Assembly: GCA_002682825.1 (NCBI GenBank)
Contig: NOKP01000021.1
Span: forward strand, 124,001 to 188,000
DNA: 64,000 nt
Origin: Neonectria sp. B-13
Lineage: Eukaryota; Ascomycota; Sordariomycetes; Hypocreales; Nectriaceae
Direction of reading: 5' to 3'
A program made the position numbers and the translations under genes. This document shows positions 11,204 through 21,799 of the stretch, one piece after another. Numbering within the stretch: the stretch's first letter is position 1; every line of letters begins with the position of its first letter. Under the pieces are notes generated by a model. The model searched no databases and had not been told where the DNA came from. It saw only the letters and a program-made list of their open reading frames with translations.

Positions 11204-12829
11204 TTAGGTCGAATTTGAGTTGTCGGCGCAAGACCAGGCGGCTGATCCTCCCGACTCTTTGTAACTGTCAACAATGCTGACAATGGAACCATAAGTACCA
11301 GCAATCATGAGAAAAGTACCAGAGGCGATGACCCAAACACTCCAGCAAACCATGGCCTTCCACTTCGTCGTTCGCTCGCTTTTTTCCTTGGTCCAGTTGT
11401 CATATAGCCACATGCAACCCATGGGCTGGAAGGACATGAGCGTGCCCAAAAGGGCGCCGATCAGAGACACGAGACCGCCGAAAACAGGGATACCGCTGGC
11501 AATAAGATATGATATCACAGTGACGCCACCAGTACAGGCAAGCCAGGTTCCCCAATGCACCATGGTGTTCGCAGTGAGATGCTTGGTCCCACGCAGGAGG
11601 CGGATAAATATGTACTTGCCAGGCAACTACTCACCGATTAGTACATCAGAATGTATCAGACTCAGAGGAGACTCACGTGGATAAACAGGGTCGTGGTAAC
11701 GATCAAGCCAGGAAGAGCGAGGCCGTAGCAAACTTGCTTCATGGTCGAGCCAGCAGAGCCAAGCGCAGGTGAGGCGACGTAGGACCCGCAGAAGTAGTAT
11801 ACTACACAACCAATTGCAATATACGTGCAAGTCACTACTGACTGGCAAATCAGCAGCGAGCGGGTGTAATGGCGAGGGTCGCGCATCTCAGCGGCAATGG
11901 AAAAGAAGGCCGGAGTGCCTGCATACGCAAATACTATCGAAGACAATGCTGTCATGGCGTTGGAGAAAGATGGATTGTTGGTGATTTTGAAGTCAGATAC
12001 CCAAACACCACTTTTGGGAGCGGCAGCAGGGCGATCTTGGACTCCAACAGCGATAGTGACGGTCAGGACTATCGGGAGACTTAGAAGGGTTCTCATGGAA
12101 ATCGAAAGGGAAGAGGATACGTACTGGAGGTCAGGATACACACGAGTCCGACCCATGCAAGCCAACTGAGTCGACTGAGTGTGCGGATGCTGCCGAGCAA
12201 GAATCCCACGATGGCGGCAACGGCAACAAAGACGGCAGTGCATGCGCCGTGAGTCGAGAGGGAGTTCAACCCAATAGAAACACTCAGCATACCAGACCCG
12301 GCGACGAAGATCCAATCTACGCAGAGTCAGACGAATAGTGCAATTATCGCCAAGCATAAGTTACTCACAAAGGCAGAAGGCGACACCAAAGAATTCACGC
12401 CCAATTCGCCCGAATAGCAGGCCACCGACATCGTCAATGCCATACACGGCAGGATGGCGAAGCTTGAAAACACCAACAATGTAGTCTGACCACGTCGTGA
12501 TGGCAGCAATCATGCATAGGCAGATGACGCCTGGGACTATGCCCAGCGTATCGAAGGCGGCCGGAATCGAGAGAACTCCAAGGCCGATCTGGGTCTTCAT
12601 CATCAGAACAGCCGTCGCCAGCCAACCCACCTGGGGAACGTTAGCAACCGCGAAACTGTGGACCATTCGTCATGCTCACGTTGCGATAGTTGGGGCCTCC
12701 CTCCTTAATCTCGCCGAAGACGGTATCGTGAGCGTGGGCCGGGTCATCGTGAACTTCCCCAATTTGGTTGCGGGACGGCACAGCGGCCAGATCCTCAAGA
12801 TCCTCCTTTGACTTGCCCATAATGCCCAT
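11204..12829 (-). CDS. Amino acid permease, AAAP family (mtr-like)
   Basis: Five exons (12829-12680, 12630-12369, 12316-12125, 12068-11677, 11626-11204) give 472 aa. Every junction keeps frame. After a hydrophilic, acidic cytosolic N-terminus come about eleven hydrophobic helices. The first has the diagnostic block MKTQIGLGVLSIPAAFDTLG, followed later by GSGMLSVSIGLNSLSTHGAC and FAYAGTPAFFSIAAEM. These match the Aa_trans (PF01490) fungal group typified by Neurospora mtr, a proton-coupled carrier of neutral and aromatic amino acids at the plasma membrane. The C-terminus is short and cytosolic. Substrate range cannot be read from sequence. Confidence 0.93.
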
Positions 12830-14660
12830 ATTTGTTGACGCAATCAGAAGATGTGAGTTTAGAAAAGGTGGAAATGGTGGATGCCATTTGTCATAATGCT
12901 TTGCTGGGCACTGGACCCTTTTATATTACTTGCAGAACCAGCTGGCAAATCGTGGAGAAATACCCACACACGGGGCATGGTGACAAGGTGATTGATGGTG
13001 ATACGTTGTGAGAAATGAAGCTCCTTAGTTCCCCAACTCGCCCACGCCAACCCCATATCTCTTACGTATGCCGGGGAAGCCGGGCTCCGCGCTCTTGTGG
13101 AGACTGCAGGCATCGCCGGAAGGTTCTTTGGTGTGCCGCAGGTCATATAGGAAAAATGAGATAATGCTTGTACGTAGTTTATGAACCTTTGCGGGTGACT
13201 TCCTTGTATCGGCATAGAATATTACGAAATAGGAATTGGCTGTAGTCTCGACGGAGGGACCAGCTAGGTCCGTTTAGGGCATTGGAGGCCGGCTGTGTTA
13301 CCCTCGGGGAGAGCGAACATTCCGTTTCAGTTAACCGGGTCCCCAGCATCGCACAAGCCATTCGCGCCCAGCAATTCGAGTGCACTGTTCCTCTCAACGG
13401 AAAGCAAATACCAACCGAGTGGGTGGCAATAACTCCCAGCTTGGACTCTTGCGACTACGCTAACCTAACTTTGGTTGCTAGCCAGCAATTGCCTGACTAT
13501 TTACGGGGGCCTCCTTGCAAATGCCCAATGCACTGAGTCGGTTGATACGAAGCACGGGAGGTAATGTTGCAATGCGCGAATAATCACAGCACAGTGGCCT
13601 GAACTTGTCATACCATCAACTCGATATCTCGGGATGGATCCCACATTACTGATTCATTCTCTTGCCGGGAAAATTCAGGCGAGGGCGGTCCGCAGCCTGC
13701 GAAGTTGACTAATTACCCTGACTGGCCAGACGGGTCCGCTTGCCCAAGTATGGGGCCGTTATGATGGCACCAAGCGATATTCAAGTCCTAGCTAAGGACA
13801 CAATGCTACGGATTGAATGTCGCAAGACGGCACAGCTTGAGTCCAACGGCTTAATATCTCAACAGCGAGGCAACAATCAATGAGGCCAAAAATCAGCGTG
13901 CAAGGGCCACGATCTTCCATCACCAAAGGGACCATTGAATCATGAGCAAGTGCCGGGATCAAATCTGATTCCGAAATGCAACAGCCCGAACTGTGCGCCA
14001 CAGTGGCACTGCTCGCTTGACTTGCTGACTTTGCTACGTCATGAGAGCACACGCCAGCAAGCGGAAAGTAATAAGGAACCGAGTCATCCCATACGCGTTG
14101 GACTTTCAGGTTGCAGTTCTGTCGTGAGTGGTGTATGGGCACCAGTCACTTTCTATTTTATCCCATGATGGTATACTCCCGGACAAGTGGGTCTTTATAG
14201 CGAGCTTTGATTTCATCTGATGATGGGTCATCTGCGAGGCAGGCATATTGTGTTAATTGAAGCCGCTGTGAACGAATTGGTTACAGTTAGATCGCAGCTT
14301 GCCGTGTTGTTGTTCTGGTTGTTGGTCGAAACGCATCCCATATGCCAAGTCGCTTGGTGCTAACATTCTCCATAGAGAGCAGCCAACCAACTTCCCTTAC
14401 GACCGTGGTAGCTAAGGCAGCGCATCACCACACCGCTTGAAGTCTGTGGTTGGTTGCGAATACTATGTCAACTTAGCCTAATCACATTACTGTCCGTCGT
14501 CGTTTAGCGACAAGCTCACAAGTTCTGGCAGTGTCTAGATTGCGGCTTCTTGGCTTTTGTTCGTGAACATCCATGAAACTTCGGACAAAACATACTCTAC
14601 CCAACGCAACTTCCCTACACCACCTTTTACTCTCTATATCCCTTTCACTTGCAATAGTCT
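12830..14660. other. Gene-poor gap
   Basis: About 1.8 kb without a gene I can support. Open frames on both strands are short, with no family resemblance and no consistent splicing. The left end should hold the permease promoter. Composition looks like ordinary unique DNA, not a recent transposon. Confidence 0.45.
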
Positions 14661-15173
14661 ATGATGTTGCTTCTAAACTGTGCCGCGGTTCTGGAGCTAC
14701 TCTGCGTCTTGTTGCTCTTTCTTATTCTCCGCGCTATGACCCGCGCACTATTCTCCCTGTTGCGCGCTGTCCCAGGCCCTTTCCTCGCTCGACTCAGCCG
14801 CTCATGGCTTCTATGGGAGTACTGGGGTGTAGACTTCCATCACAACAGTATTTCCCTGCACCGAAAATATGGCATGTCTTACTTGCTTCAATGCAATCTC
14901 TGTTGCTAACCTCAATTACACTGGACAGGACTAATCGTCAAGATGGATCCAAACGAATGCATCATTGAGTCTCCCGACGCCGTTAAAATTCTTTACGGGC
15001 ATGCTTCGCAGTTCACCAAGAGCTCATGGTACGATGCAGCCAGCAATCCGGAGTCGGATTCGCCAGATCTGTTTTCTAGCCGGGATCCAAAGTCCTATTC
15101 GTTAGAGCTGGTTTACCTTTGGACTTGCAGCACTGGCTGCACTGTTACGCAGTTGACGTTGTTAGAGCTATAA
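14661..15173 (+). pseudogene. Cytochrome P450 5' fragment
   Basis: Exon 14661-14871 plus exon 14929-15173 reads as the N-terminus of a fungal P450: a hydrophobic anchor, the proline hinge AVPGPFLARLSR, then HRKYG, IVKMDPNECIIESPDAVK and YGHASQFTKSSWYDAASNP. Family resemblance stops near 15105 (SSRDPKSYS), after which the reading is unrelated and ends at 15173. The I-helix, ExxR and heme-cysteine motifs are absent, so about 150 aa remain of an expected ~500, and no catalysis is possible. The intron joining the exons would be GC..AG (GCATGT donor), with a GCTAAC branch site, where relatives would have GTATGT. It lies just upstream of a Zn2Cys6 factor, suggesting a decayed cluster member. Confidence 0.78.
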
Positions 15174-15567
15174 CAGTAAATTTCCCCTTCTAAAGCTCCA
15201 TTGTACAGGGCAAGTCAGCAGAGACACTAACATGGTCTCACCAATCTCCCGGCACTTCGGGTGCCTCGACGCTGGTCGTGATCAATACTCGATTCTTTCC
15301 TCCTTGCATACCGCCACAACTTACCTACAGGGACAAGCCAATTTCACACCAGAGCATACGCTGAATGACCCCGTTCTGTAGCGTTTTGCCTACAGCAGGA
15401 TCGCACCTTAGGTAGCCAGCGCTACGTCAGACCCACAATATCTAGTCAATAACATCAGTAAAAATGATGAAGCTAACTGAGACTGGGCTTGTGGGGTAGG
15501 CGGGGTAACGCGGAGATGGCTTTGGTACTTCTTGCCCAGCTCGCACCGGTTCAGTCCTCAAATCCCG
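15174..15567. promoter_or_regulatory. Zn2Cys6 gene upstream region
   Basis: Between the broken P450 and the transcription factor. No recognisable P450 continuation and no gene. It should contain the promoter of the gene starting at 15611. Confidence 0.4.
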
Positions 15568-15651
15568 ATGCAAATGTCCCTTGATTACTCGCCACCATCA
15601 TTCCACGACAATGCCGACCGTCACCAACAGACGCATGCCTCTCAGCTGTGA
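15568..15651 (+). promoter_or_regulatory. Overlapping upstream ORF of the Zn2Cys6 gene
   Basis: An ATG at 15568 (with a second in-frame ATG two codons on) opens a 27-codon frame ending TGA at 15649-15651. It runs past the main start (15611) in another frame. If it is in the mRNA leader it would lower initiation at the main ATG. The transcription start is unknown. Confidence 0.45.
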
Positions 15652-17571
15652 GCCCTGTCGCGAACGCAAGATCCGATGCCCCCGAAACACCAACCGTGGA
15701 AGAGGACCATGTGAGACGTGCGTTCGACGAGGCATTCCGCCATCCGAGTGTGTCTATCTTCGAGACCTGCACCTCACCCGAGAGTACGCGAACCCGCCCC
15801 AGGCCGACAACAGCGCTCTTGTTTCACGCATCAATAAGCTTGAGGAGCTGCTCAATACCCATGTCGGTACGCAATTACAGGCTACAAATAAGTCTGATAC
15901 TAGATCGCACTTACCCTCACCAGAGTCAAGTCTACAGCTAGACTCTCAGACCGGCCATCATGACTCGTTTACGATTGGAGGTCCCTCGCCAACACCAGCT
16001 ATATCGTCCTTGGGGACATTGGTACGGTCCAGCACTGGACATGAGCGCTACGAGCCGTCTTCGTCGAGGTGGTCATCGATCCTCCGTGTTAATCCAGTCA
16101 CCAGTGGGCTCAAAGGGGACCTTGACAGCGGAGACCCTGCTAACTCCTTTCCTTTTGCGACGCAATCCCTCGACATGGATGAACTATTGAGCATATTGCC
16201 ACCACTATCGCCTTGCGACGAGCTGAAGATCATTTTCTTTGGAGTTTATGCACCTGTATGTTCGTCCCCCCCACAAAGGCTTCATGTCTAACCACCCACT
16301 CATAGCTCTTTCATGTGCTACATGATCCAACTTTTGACGCAGCCTACTCTCGGTTCCGTGAAGAACCTGGCCAGGTGTCGCTGTCCTGGCTAGCCTTGCT
16401 TTTCGCAATACTGAGCGTCGCCGTAACGGCGGTCCCCGAAGAGAAAACACTTCTTCAGGAGCTTGGGCGTTGCAGAACAACTTCGGAAAACATGTCGTTG
16501 CTGTGCGCTCGGTATCGAGCAGCCGCGATGAAATGTCTTGAGGCCGATCACTACCTTTGGAGACATAATCTCCAAACCCTACAGACATTGGTGCTCCTCA
16601 TATACGGCATCAACCATACTCATGGACAGTCCTGGGCGCTTTTAGGAACGGCAAGGAACATTGCCTTGTCGCTCGGTTGCCATATTGATCCGGATGCCTT
16701 CGATCTGGACCTTGTTGCGGCCGAGGAGCGAAGAAGATGCTGGGCTGGACTGAACATGCTCTACACAATCCAGAACACGACTCTGGGCAACCTTGAGTCA
16801 GTGCACACACAGTCAAACGTCAAACCACCACTGGATGTCAATGATGACCAGCTGTTCTCTGGAAGTGCTATTTCGGATTCCCCCCAAGTTGGACCATCGC
16901 AGATGTCTTACCTACTTCTAAAGTTTGACCTTTATGACATTTGCAGTCGAATTTGCAACACCATCTTTGGAACTACCCAAGCCCCAGCATTTGATGCAAT
17001 CTTGTTGCTGGATGCAGAAATTGCGGCGCAACAGGACAGTCTCAACTACAAATATCTCTTCGGGACTACCACTTCTTCACTTGCCGACTCCCATGCAGTC
17101 CACCTGAACATCTTGTTTGGATATTCACACCAACTTACCCTTCTACTACATCGGCCAGTCCTCATGCAGCAATTTATGGGAGAAGCGGATACCCGATATA
17201 CTGTGGAGAATTTCGCAACGTCCCGCAGCAAATGTGTGGAAAGCTCCCGGGCTCTGCTGGGCATTCATAGAATGTTGCATGAAGATGAAGCCTATCGGCC
17301 TTACCGATGGTACAATCGAGGTCTGGGAAGCTTCCACGCGTTCCACGCTATCGTGCTTCTCGCGTACATCTATGGCACCAGTACAGATTTAGATCCGGCA
17401 GCTTTGGAGCTTCTGCGACGTGATATCTATGACGGTCTCGCCGTGTTCGAGGAAATTGAGCAAAGCGGCCTCAGCAAGATTTGCGAAAGGGCGACTCCAA
17501 TTCTCAACTCACTATTGTATGACTCCAATTCCGTTCTTCGAAGGTGTACTAAAATCAAGAAAGGGGCATGA
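15611..17571 (+). CDS. Zn2Cys6 transcription factor with fungal-specific domain
   Basis: Exons 15611-16255 and 16306-17571 (50-nt phase-0 intron with TCTAAC branch) give 636 aa. A binuclear zinc cluster is at residues 13-47 with Cys13, 16, 23, 34, 37 and 47; the third spacing is longer than usual (CX10C). A leucine-rich dimerisation segment (VSRINKLEELLNT) follows. The middle region has Fungal_trans (PF04082) features: VLHDPTFDAAYSRF, then the RCWAGLNMLY block. It is a nuclear DNA-binding regulator, plausibly of the cluster just downstream. The C-terminus looks cut short: from about 17580 to 17816 another frame encodes a tail typical of this family (SLDMFLGSLEPHQWLSPSTM), so an unrecognised intron or a frameshift near 17540-17640 is likely. 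Confidence 0.88.
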
Positions 17572-17579
17572 TCCATCTG

Positions 17580-17816
17580 ATGCACAACGATCAACACACC
17601 ATCGGACAATCCACTTCCCTTACTCCGCCAGGAAATCAAGGGCCGCGTCAAGAGCAAGGAGTACGTCACCCTTCCACTCCGTCTCATGCACAAGAATTCG
17701 AGCAATCCTGTGAAAGCCTGGACATGTTTCTTGGCAGTTTGGAGCCACACCAATGGCTTTCCCCATCTACCATGAACTGGAGTGAATGGGACTCCACAAT
17801 GCCGAATGTATTATAG
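17580..17816 (+). CDS. Probable C-terminal tail of the preceding Zn2Cys6 factor, out of frame
   Basis: This frame ends at 17816 and contains a proline/serine-rich linker followed by SLDMFLGSLEPHQWLSPSTM and a closing WSEWDS motif. Fungal Zn2Cys6 proteins of this group often end in such a tryptophan-rich acidic tail, so I read it as the true C-terminus. It is not in frame with the main exon, which stops at 17571. Simple GT..AG choices at 17542-17545 with acceptors at 17630 or 17640 either keep the wrong frame or create a stop or a questionable junction. It may be a real frameshift. Confidence 0.45.
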   Translation: MHNDQHTIGQSTSLTPPGNQGPRQEQGVRHPSTPSHAQEFEQSCESLDMFLGSLEPHQWLSPSTMNWSEWDSTMPNVL

Positions 17817-17989
17817 TCATCTACAATAGAGACATAGTATCGATAGTTCTTCGGACAGCCATTGCGCGACTTCATTCCACATTGCTATATAGTGCTATGT
17901 AGGTGCCTATCAGACAGGATGGGGTGCAAGTTCCAGAGATATGCCACACTGACCTTGCCATCGCTGTGGCTATTTGGATTGTCGTTGTA

Positions 17990-18823
17990 TCAATCCGTCT
18001 TGTGAAGTGGAAATATGGGAACATTGAAAGGAGTGAGTCCATCGGCAAAGAGTCCAGCGCACCCGGCCCAATCTACAGACGTATCAGCATGAGAACATTG
18101 ACCTTGATTTAAGAGCCCGAATGACAACTTACAGCTAAATCCGGCTACAAGGTAGCCAAAAGCATAGCCGGCCGTTATTGTCGCCTGGTGACCCATCATA
18201 TTTCCAACTGCAAGGAGGGCCAGGCATATGTCTAAGGTGAACAAGTCAAGGAATAGAATCCAGGTAGTCCTAACCGCGGCGATAGTATAGATGACAGTTA
18301 GGATAAACCACGCCCAGAGATATAACGCGATGGCTTGCTGGAAGTCTGGGCTAAGGGCTCCGGTTTTCGGATCAGTATAGGCTGCGATGATTCCGGAACC
18401 AGGCAGGTAAATCATGCTGTAAGAGACGTTGAAAGCGGCGTAGGAAGCGAAGACGGTGGCGCCGAATGTGTTCCCGGAGATGAATTCCATTATGGATACA
18501 ATGTACTGGCACACACCACCAAAAAATACGAGGACAGATATCATGACATTTGGCGTCTGCACGCCGCGAGCGTGGAGGCCGAAGCTTGATATGAGGAATA
18601 TCCCTGCGACAAAAAAAGACGGCTTGGTTAGAAAAGGATCTCAGGCTGGAATATCAATATCCTCTTCTGGCCACATACCTGTTGCGAACGACAAAAGCCC
18701 GAGTGGCGAACCGTTGGCTAGTTTTCGCTGCTGTGCAACTGGAAATGATGGCTGTCCGCGGTCCTCGATATGGCCACCGGCAACATATCTCTTCTCATGA
18801 TTGATCTGGTCGTCAGAAGACAT
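17990..18823 (-). CDS. GPR1/FUN34/YaaH (AceTr) family transporter
   Basis: Exons 18823-18679, 18603-18133 and 18072-17990 (75- and 60-nt introns) give 232 aa. A hydrophilic N-terminus is followed by the family signature region, here NGSPLGLLSFATG in place of the usual NPAPLGL, then about six membrane helices including GGVCQYIVSIMEFISGNTFG, SYAAFNVSYSMIYLPG and a GYLVAGFSYWAGCAGL segment. Members such as Ady2/Ato carry acetate and other short monocarboxylates, or ammonium-linked fluxes, at the plasma membrane. The changed signature could alter selectivity. It is divergently transcribed from the hydrolase fusion at 19310 and shares its promoter. Confidence 0.9.
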
Positions 18824-19309
18824 GCTGCTTCTTTCAGTGTTCAAGTTATGGGCTTAACGTCTTGACAATGTTTCCGGTAACGAAGTCCTCCAAGACAGCC
18901 TCCCGAAGCACTATTAATACTGTAATCATGGCCCTCTCAGTAGTCTCTCTTTCGTACCATTTGGCTTTCTGTTCCCCAGCCTATCGACGACCTGTGACAC
19001 TAACTTCTGGGGATTTCCCCAGAGAGCCACAAGCTCTGACAAATCCGGCTAACCAGCTTCATCGTTTTGCATTGCCCCCAGAAAGTCGGCGCCATCTCCG
19101 CTCATCTCCGCCTTCTCCGTCGCCCCCACCATCCCCACCTCCACTGCCATCTCCGCCATCACCGCAGGTGGGCCGACATCCTCATGTCTCTGCTTCTGTG
19201 GTACATGGGCGAGAGTTGTATTTGAGCGCTTGTCTTACATCAACCGGCGGAAAAGTATTATTCTTCCAAAGACTGCCTGAACTGTCATTTCGACACCTTC
19301 AATACCACA
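18824..19309. promoter_or_regulatory. Divergent promoter (transporter / hydrolase fusion)
   Basis: A 486-bp bidirectional promoter. Its central part is a pyrimidine-rich, CCG-rich block with four TCTCCG boxes at 19095, 19105, 19114 and 19150, embedded in CATCTCCGC-like repeats. Zn2Cys6 proteins bind CGG triplets, so these (CGGAGA on the other strand) are candidate operators. CGGAG boxes recur in the next divergent promoter. Confidence 0.55.
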
Positions 19310-21195
19310 ATGGGCTCCTTCAAACCTCATCTTACGCACTATGCGGCATTCGTGCCCTCCGAGACAGGCCTTGCCCGAATTGGACACTATGATCTTGTCG
19401 CCAAGGCTATTCAACCCTTGTCCTTCACCTCAGGAACGCCCATTTCGAACCTGTATCAGGTGATTGAGTCCGGCTCTTCGAAGATCATTGCAGATGGGGC
19501 ACCCATCCCTATTGCGGATGTAAAGCTATTACCCCCCATCTCTGGCCGGGATATTCTAGCAGTGGGGAAGAATTACATGGAGCATGCCAAAGAGTTCAAC
19601 AGCTCTGGGTATGATAGTTCTGACAAAACTGATCGCCCAAGTCACCCTGTCATCTTTACTAAAAGGGCCACGTCTATTATTGCAGATGGCGAGGAAATCT
19701 TTCCTCATCCCTCTTTTACCGACACTCTCGACTATGAGGGAGAAATCGGTGTCATCATTGGCAAGCCTGGCTTCCGTATCGACGAGAGCGAAGCTATGGA
19801 GCATGTTTGGGGCTACACCATCATCAACGACATGACAGCGCGGGAACGCCAGAGAGATCACAAGCAGTTCTTCATAGGAAAGTCTCCAGACACCTTCTGC
19901 CCTATTGTGAGTCACTCGATGCTACGATTTTAGCTGTTGAACTAATAATTCTAGGGCCCTATGGCTGTGCCGAAAGAGGACCTGCCACCAACTCTCCAGC
20001 TTGAAACTCATGTCAACGGGGAGCTTAGGCAACACGCTACCAGCAAGGATTTGATCTTCTCCATTCCGACCCTTATCAAGACAATTTCCGAAGGCCAGAC
20101 TCTTCAGCCAGGTGATGTAATCGCCACGGGAACAGTAAGTAGCAAGCATAATTGCGATTTTCCTTCAAGATTTAAACTAAATCCTTTTCGCAGCCTGCTG
20201 GAGTAGGGATAGGAAAGAAACCTCCAATCTTCCTTCAAAGCGGGGATGAAGTCGCGGTTTCCATCACCGGACTTGGTACGCTACGAAACAAAATCGCCGC
20301 GTCGACCGCTCTCAACTACACTGCCAGTCAAATCATTTCCGGGACATCATTTACGTTGAACAATTCAGAGAAGTCGCTCGGTAGCAACTCTGGGCTCACG
20401 TACCTCAATAACAAGGAACTCAATTACCAGAGAATTGGAACAGGCAGCGAGCACTTGGTTTTCGTCCATGGCCTTGGCGGAACACTGGACTATTGGACTC
20501 CTCTCATCTCGAGCCTCTCCTTGGCCAGCTCTGAAACCTATTCGCTTCATCTTTTTGATTTGGAAGGCCACGGTCTTAGTCCAACACATCCGTTAAGCGA
20601 CTTGACCATTGAGTCTTTTGCCGCGGATATTCAATCCATCTTTGACGCTGCCCAAGTGACCGGGTCAAGCCCGGCCATCCTTATCGCGCATTCACTCGGA
20701 TGCTTAGCAGCACTCAGATTCACATTGGACAACCCAAAGCTCGTGAAGAAGCTAGTACTGGTCGGACCACCACCTTCACCGCTCCCTGAAGCTGCGGTGA
20801 GTGGAACGTACGCTCGCGCAGCTCTCGTCAGAGACAAAGGAATGGGGGCGGTTGTCGATGCTGTTATCAATGCGGGCACCTCGGAGAGATCGAAGAAGAT
20901 CAATCCGGTGGCCGTGACAGCTGTCAGACTGAGTCTTCTAGGTCAAGATCCGGAATCATACGCCAAGGCTTGCTGGGCGCTCGCCAGGGCTACGCAAACC
21001 CTGCCTGTTGAGTCACTGAGCGTCAAGACATTGATCATCACCGGTGATGAGGATAAGGTGTCGCCGCCGGCCTTGTGCGAGAAGTATGCTTCGGCGATCA
21101 AAGATTCTCGGGTCGTTGTGCTCAAGGATTGCGGGCACTGGCATGCATTTGAAGATGTCAATGGGGTGAGCCAGGCTATCCGGGAATTTCTATAA
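19310..21195 (+). CDS. Fumarylacetoacetate hydrolase / alpha-beta hydrolase fusion
   Basis: Exons 19310-19906, 19955-20134 and 20194-21195 (48- and 59-nt introns) give 592 aa. Residues ~70-291 are an FAH-family domain: GKNYMEHAKE (His92, Glu95), the metal ligand set in DYEGEIGVIIG (Glu143, Glu145) and INDMTARERQ (Asp174), and GDVIATGTPAGVG. A ~35-residue linker leads into an alpha/beta hydrolase at ~326-592: VHGLGG oxyanion loop, nucleophile Ser426 in AHSLG, acid Asp544 in ITGDEDKV and His574/576 in CGHWHAF. The second half resembles 3-oxoadipate enol-lactonase-type hydrolases. Both halves keep their catalytic residues, so a bifunctional enzyme for successive C-C and ester/lactone hydrolysis is plausible. 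The fusion lies within one exon, so it is not a splicing guess. Confidence 0.9.
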
Positions 21196-21328
21196 TATTG
21201 CAAATAGACAGTAGTATGAATTCTCTTGATTAAATTTATGCTTCGCGAATTAGACCTCCACAGCTACTAAATTTGACGTGCAACCTCCGTTTTACCTTAT
21301 TCGCCTCTGCTAGTCCAGCCACGATCAT

Positions 21329-21799
21329 CTAATCTTGCCCCCAAAACCCCCTTAACCCGATGAATCTTGGCCGTTCCTTATACTTGTTCTGAACACCTTT
21401 GGTTACACCTATTCTAAGAGCTTTTCCAAATCCCAGCATGTCGTCTTTGCTGTGGAAGCGCCAAAATTGCCAGCTACAGTCGCTGGCTTTAAAAGACTCT
21501 ATGACATCAGACCCCCCCGGATGCTCAGAGGCGAATCGTGTGCAGTCGTATACTACATCATCTATGACAACCCAGAGCAGACTTTTAGCCTTAGAAGCTG
21601 ATATTATAGACGGGTCAATGAACGGAAGTTCATCATCGGAAGTCTCGATCGGCACGTGCTGGTATGAATTTGGATCGCTTGTGTCTTCAATGAATATTGT
21701 TGATGGCATTATGGTTTGCTTTGTGTCGTTTGGATGGAGTTCAGTTGCTGTGTGCTCTCCCCTGTTGAGGGTTTGGCGCTTTTGATGCATCCATCCCAT
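21329..21799 (-). CDS. Cytochrome b5-like heme-binding protein
   Basis: Single exon, 156 aa from the ATG at 21799 (126 aa from the alternative ATG at 21709; the frame is also open further upstream). The core is a cytochrome b5 domain: LLWVVIDDVVYDCTRFASEH, HPGGSDVIESF carrying the first heme-ligand His, and RFHSKDDM with the probable second ligand. There is no membrane anchor, so it would be a soluble one-electron carrier. It sits between a hydrolase fusion and an amidohydrolase and shares a promoter with the latter, so it may feed electrons to an oxygenase for the same substrate. Start codon uncertain, domain firm. Confidence 0.8.
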   Translation of the reverse strand: MGWMHQKRQTLNRGEHTATELHPNDTKQTIMPSTIFIEDTSDPNSYQHVPIETSDDELPFIDPSIISASKAKSLLWVVIDDVVYDCTRFASEHPGGSDVIESFKASDCSWQFWRFHSKDDMLGFGKALRIGVTKGVQNKYKERPRFIGLRGFWGQD

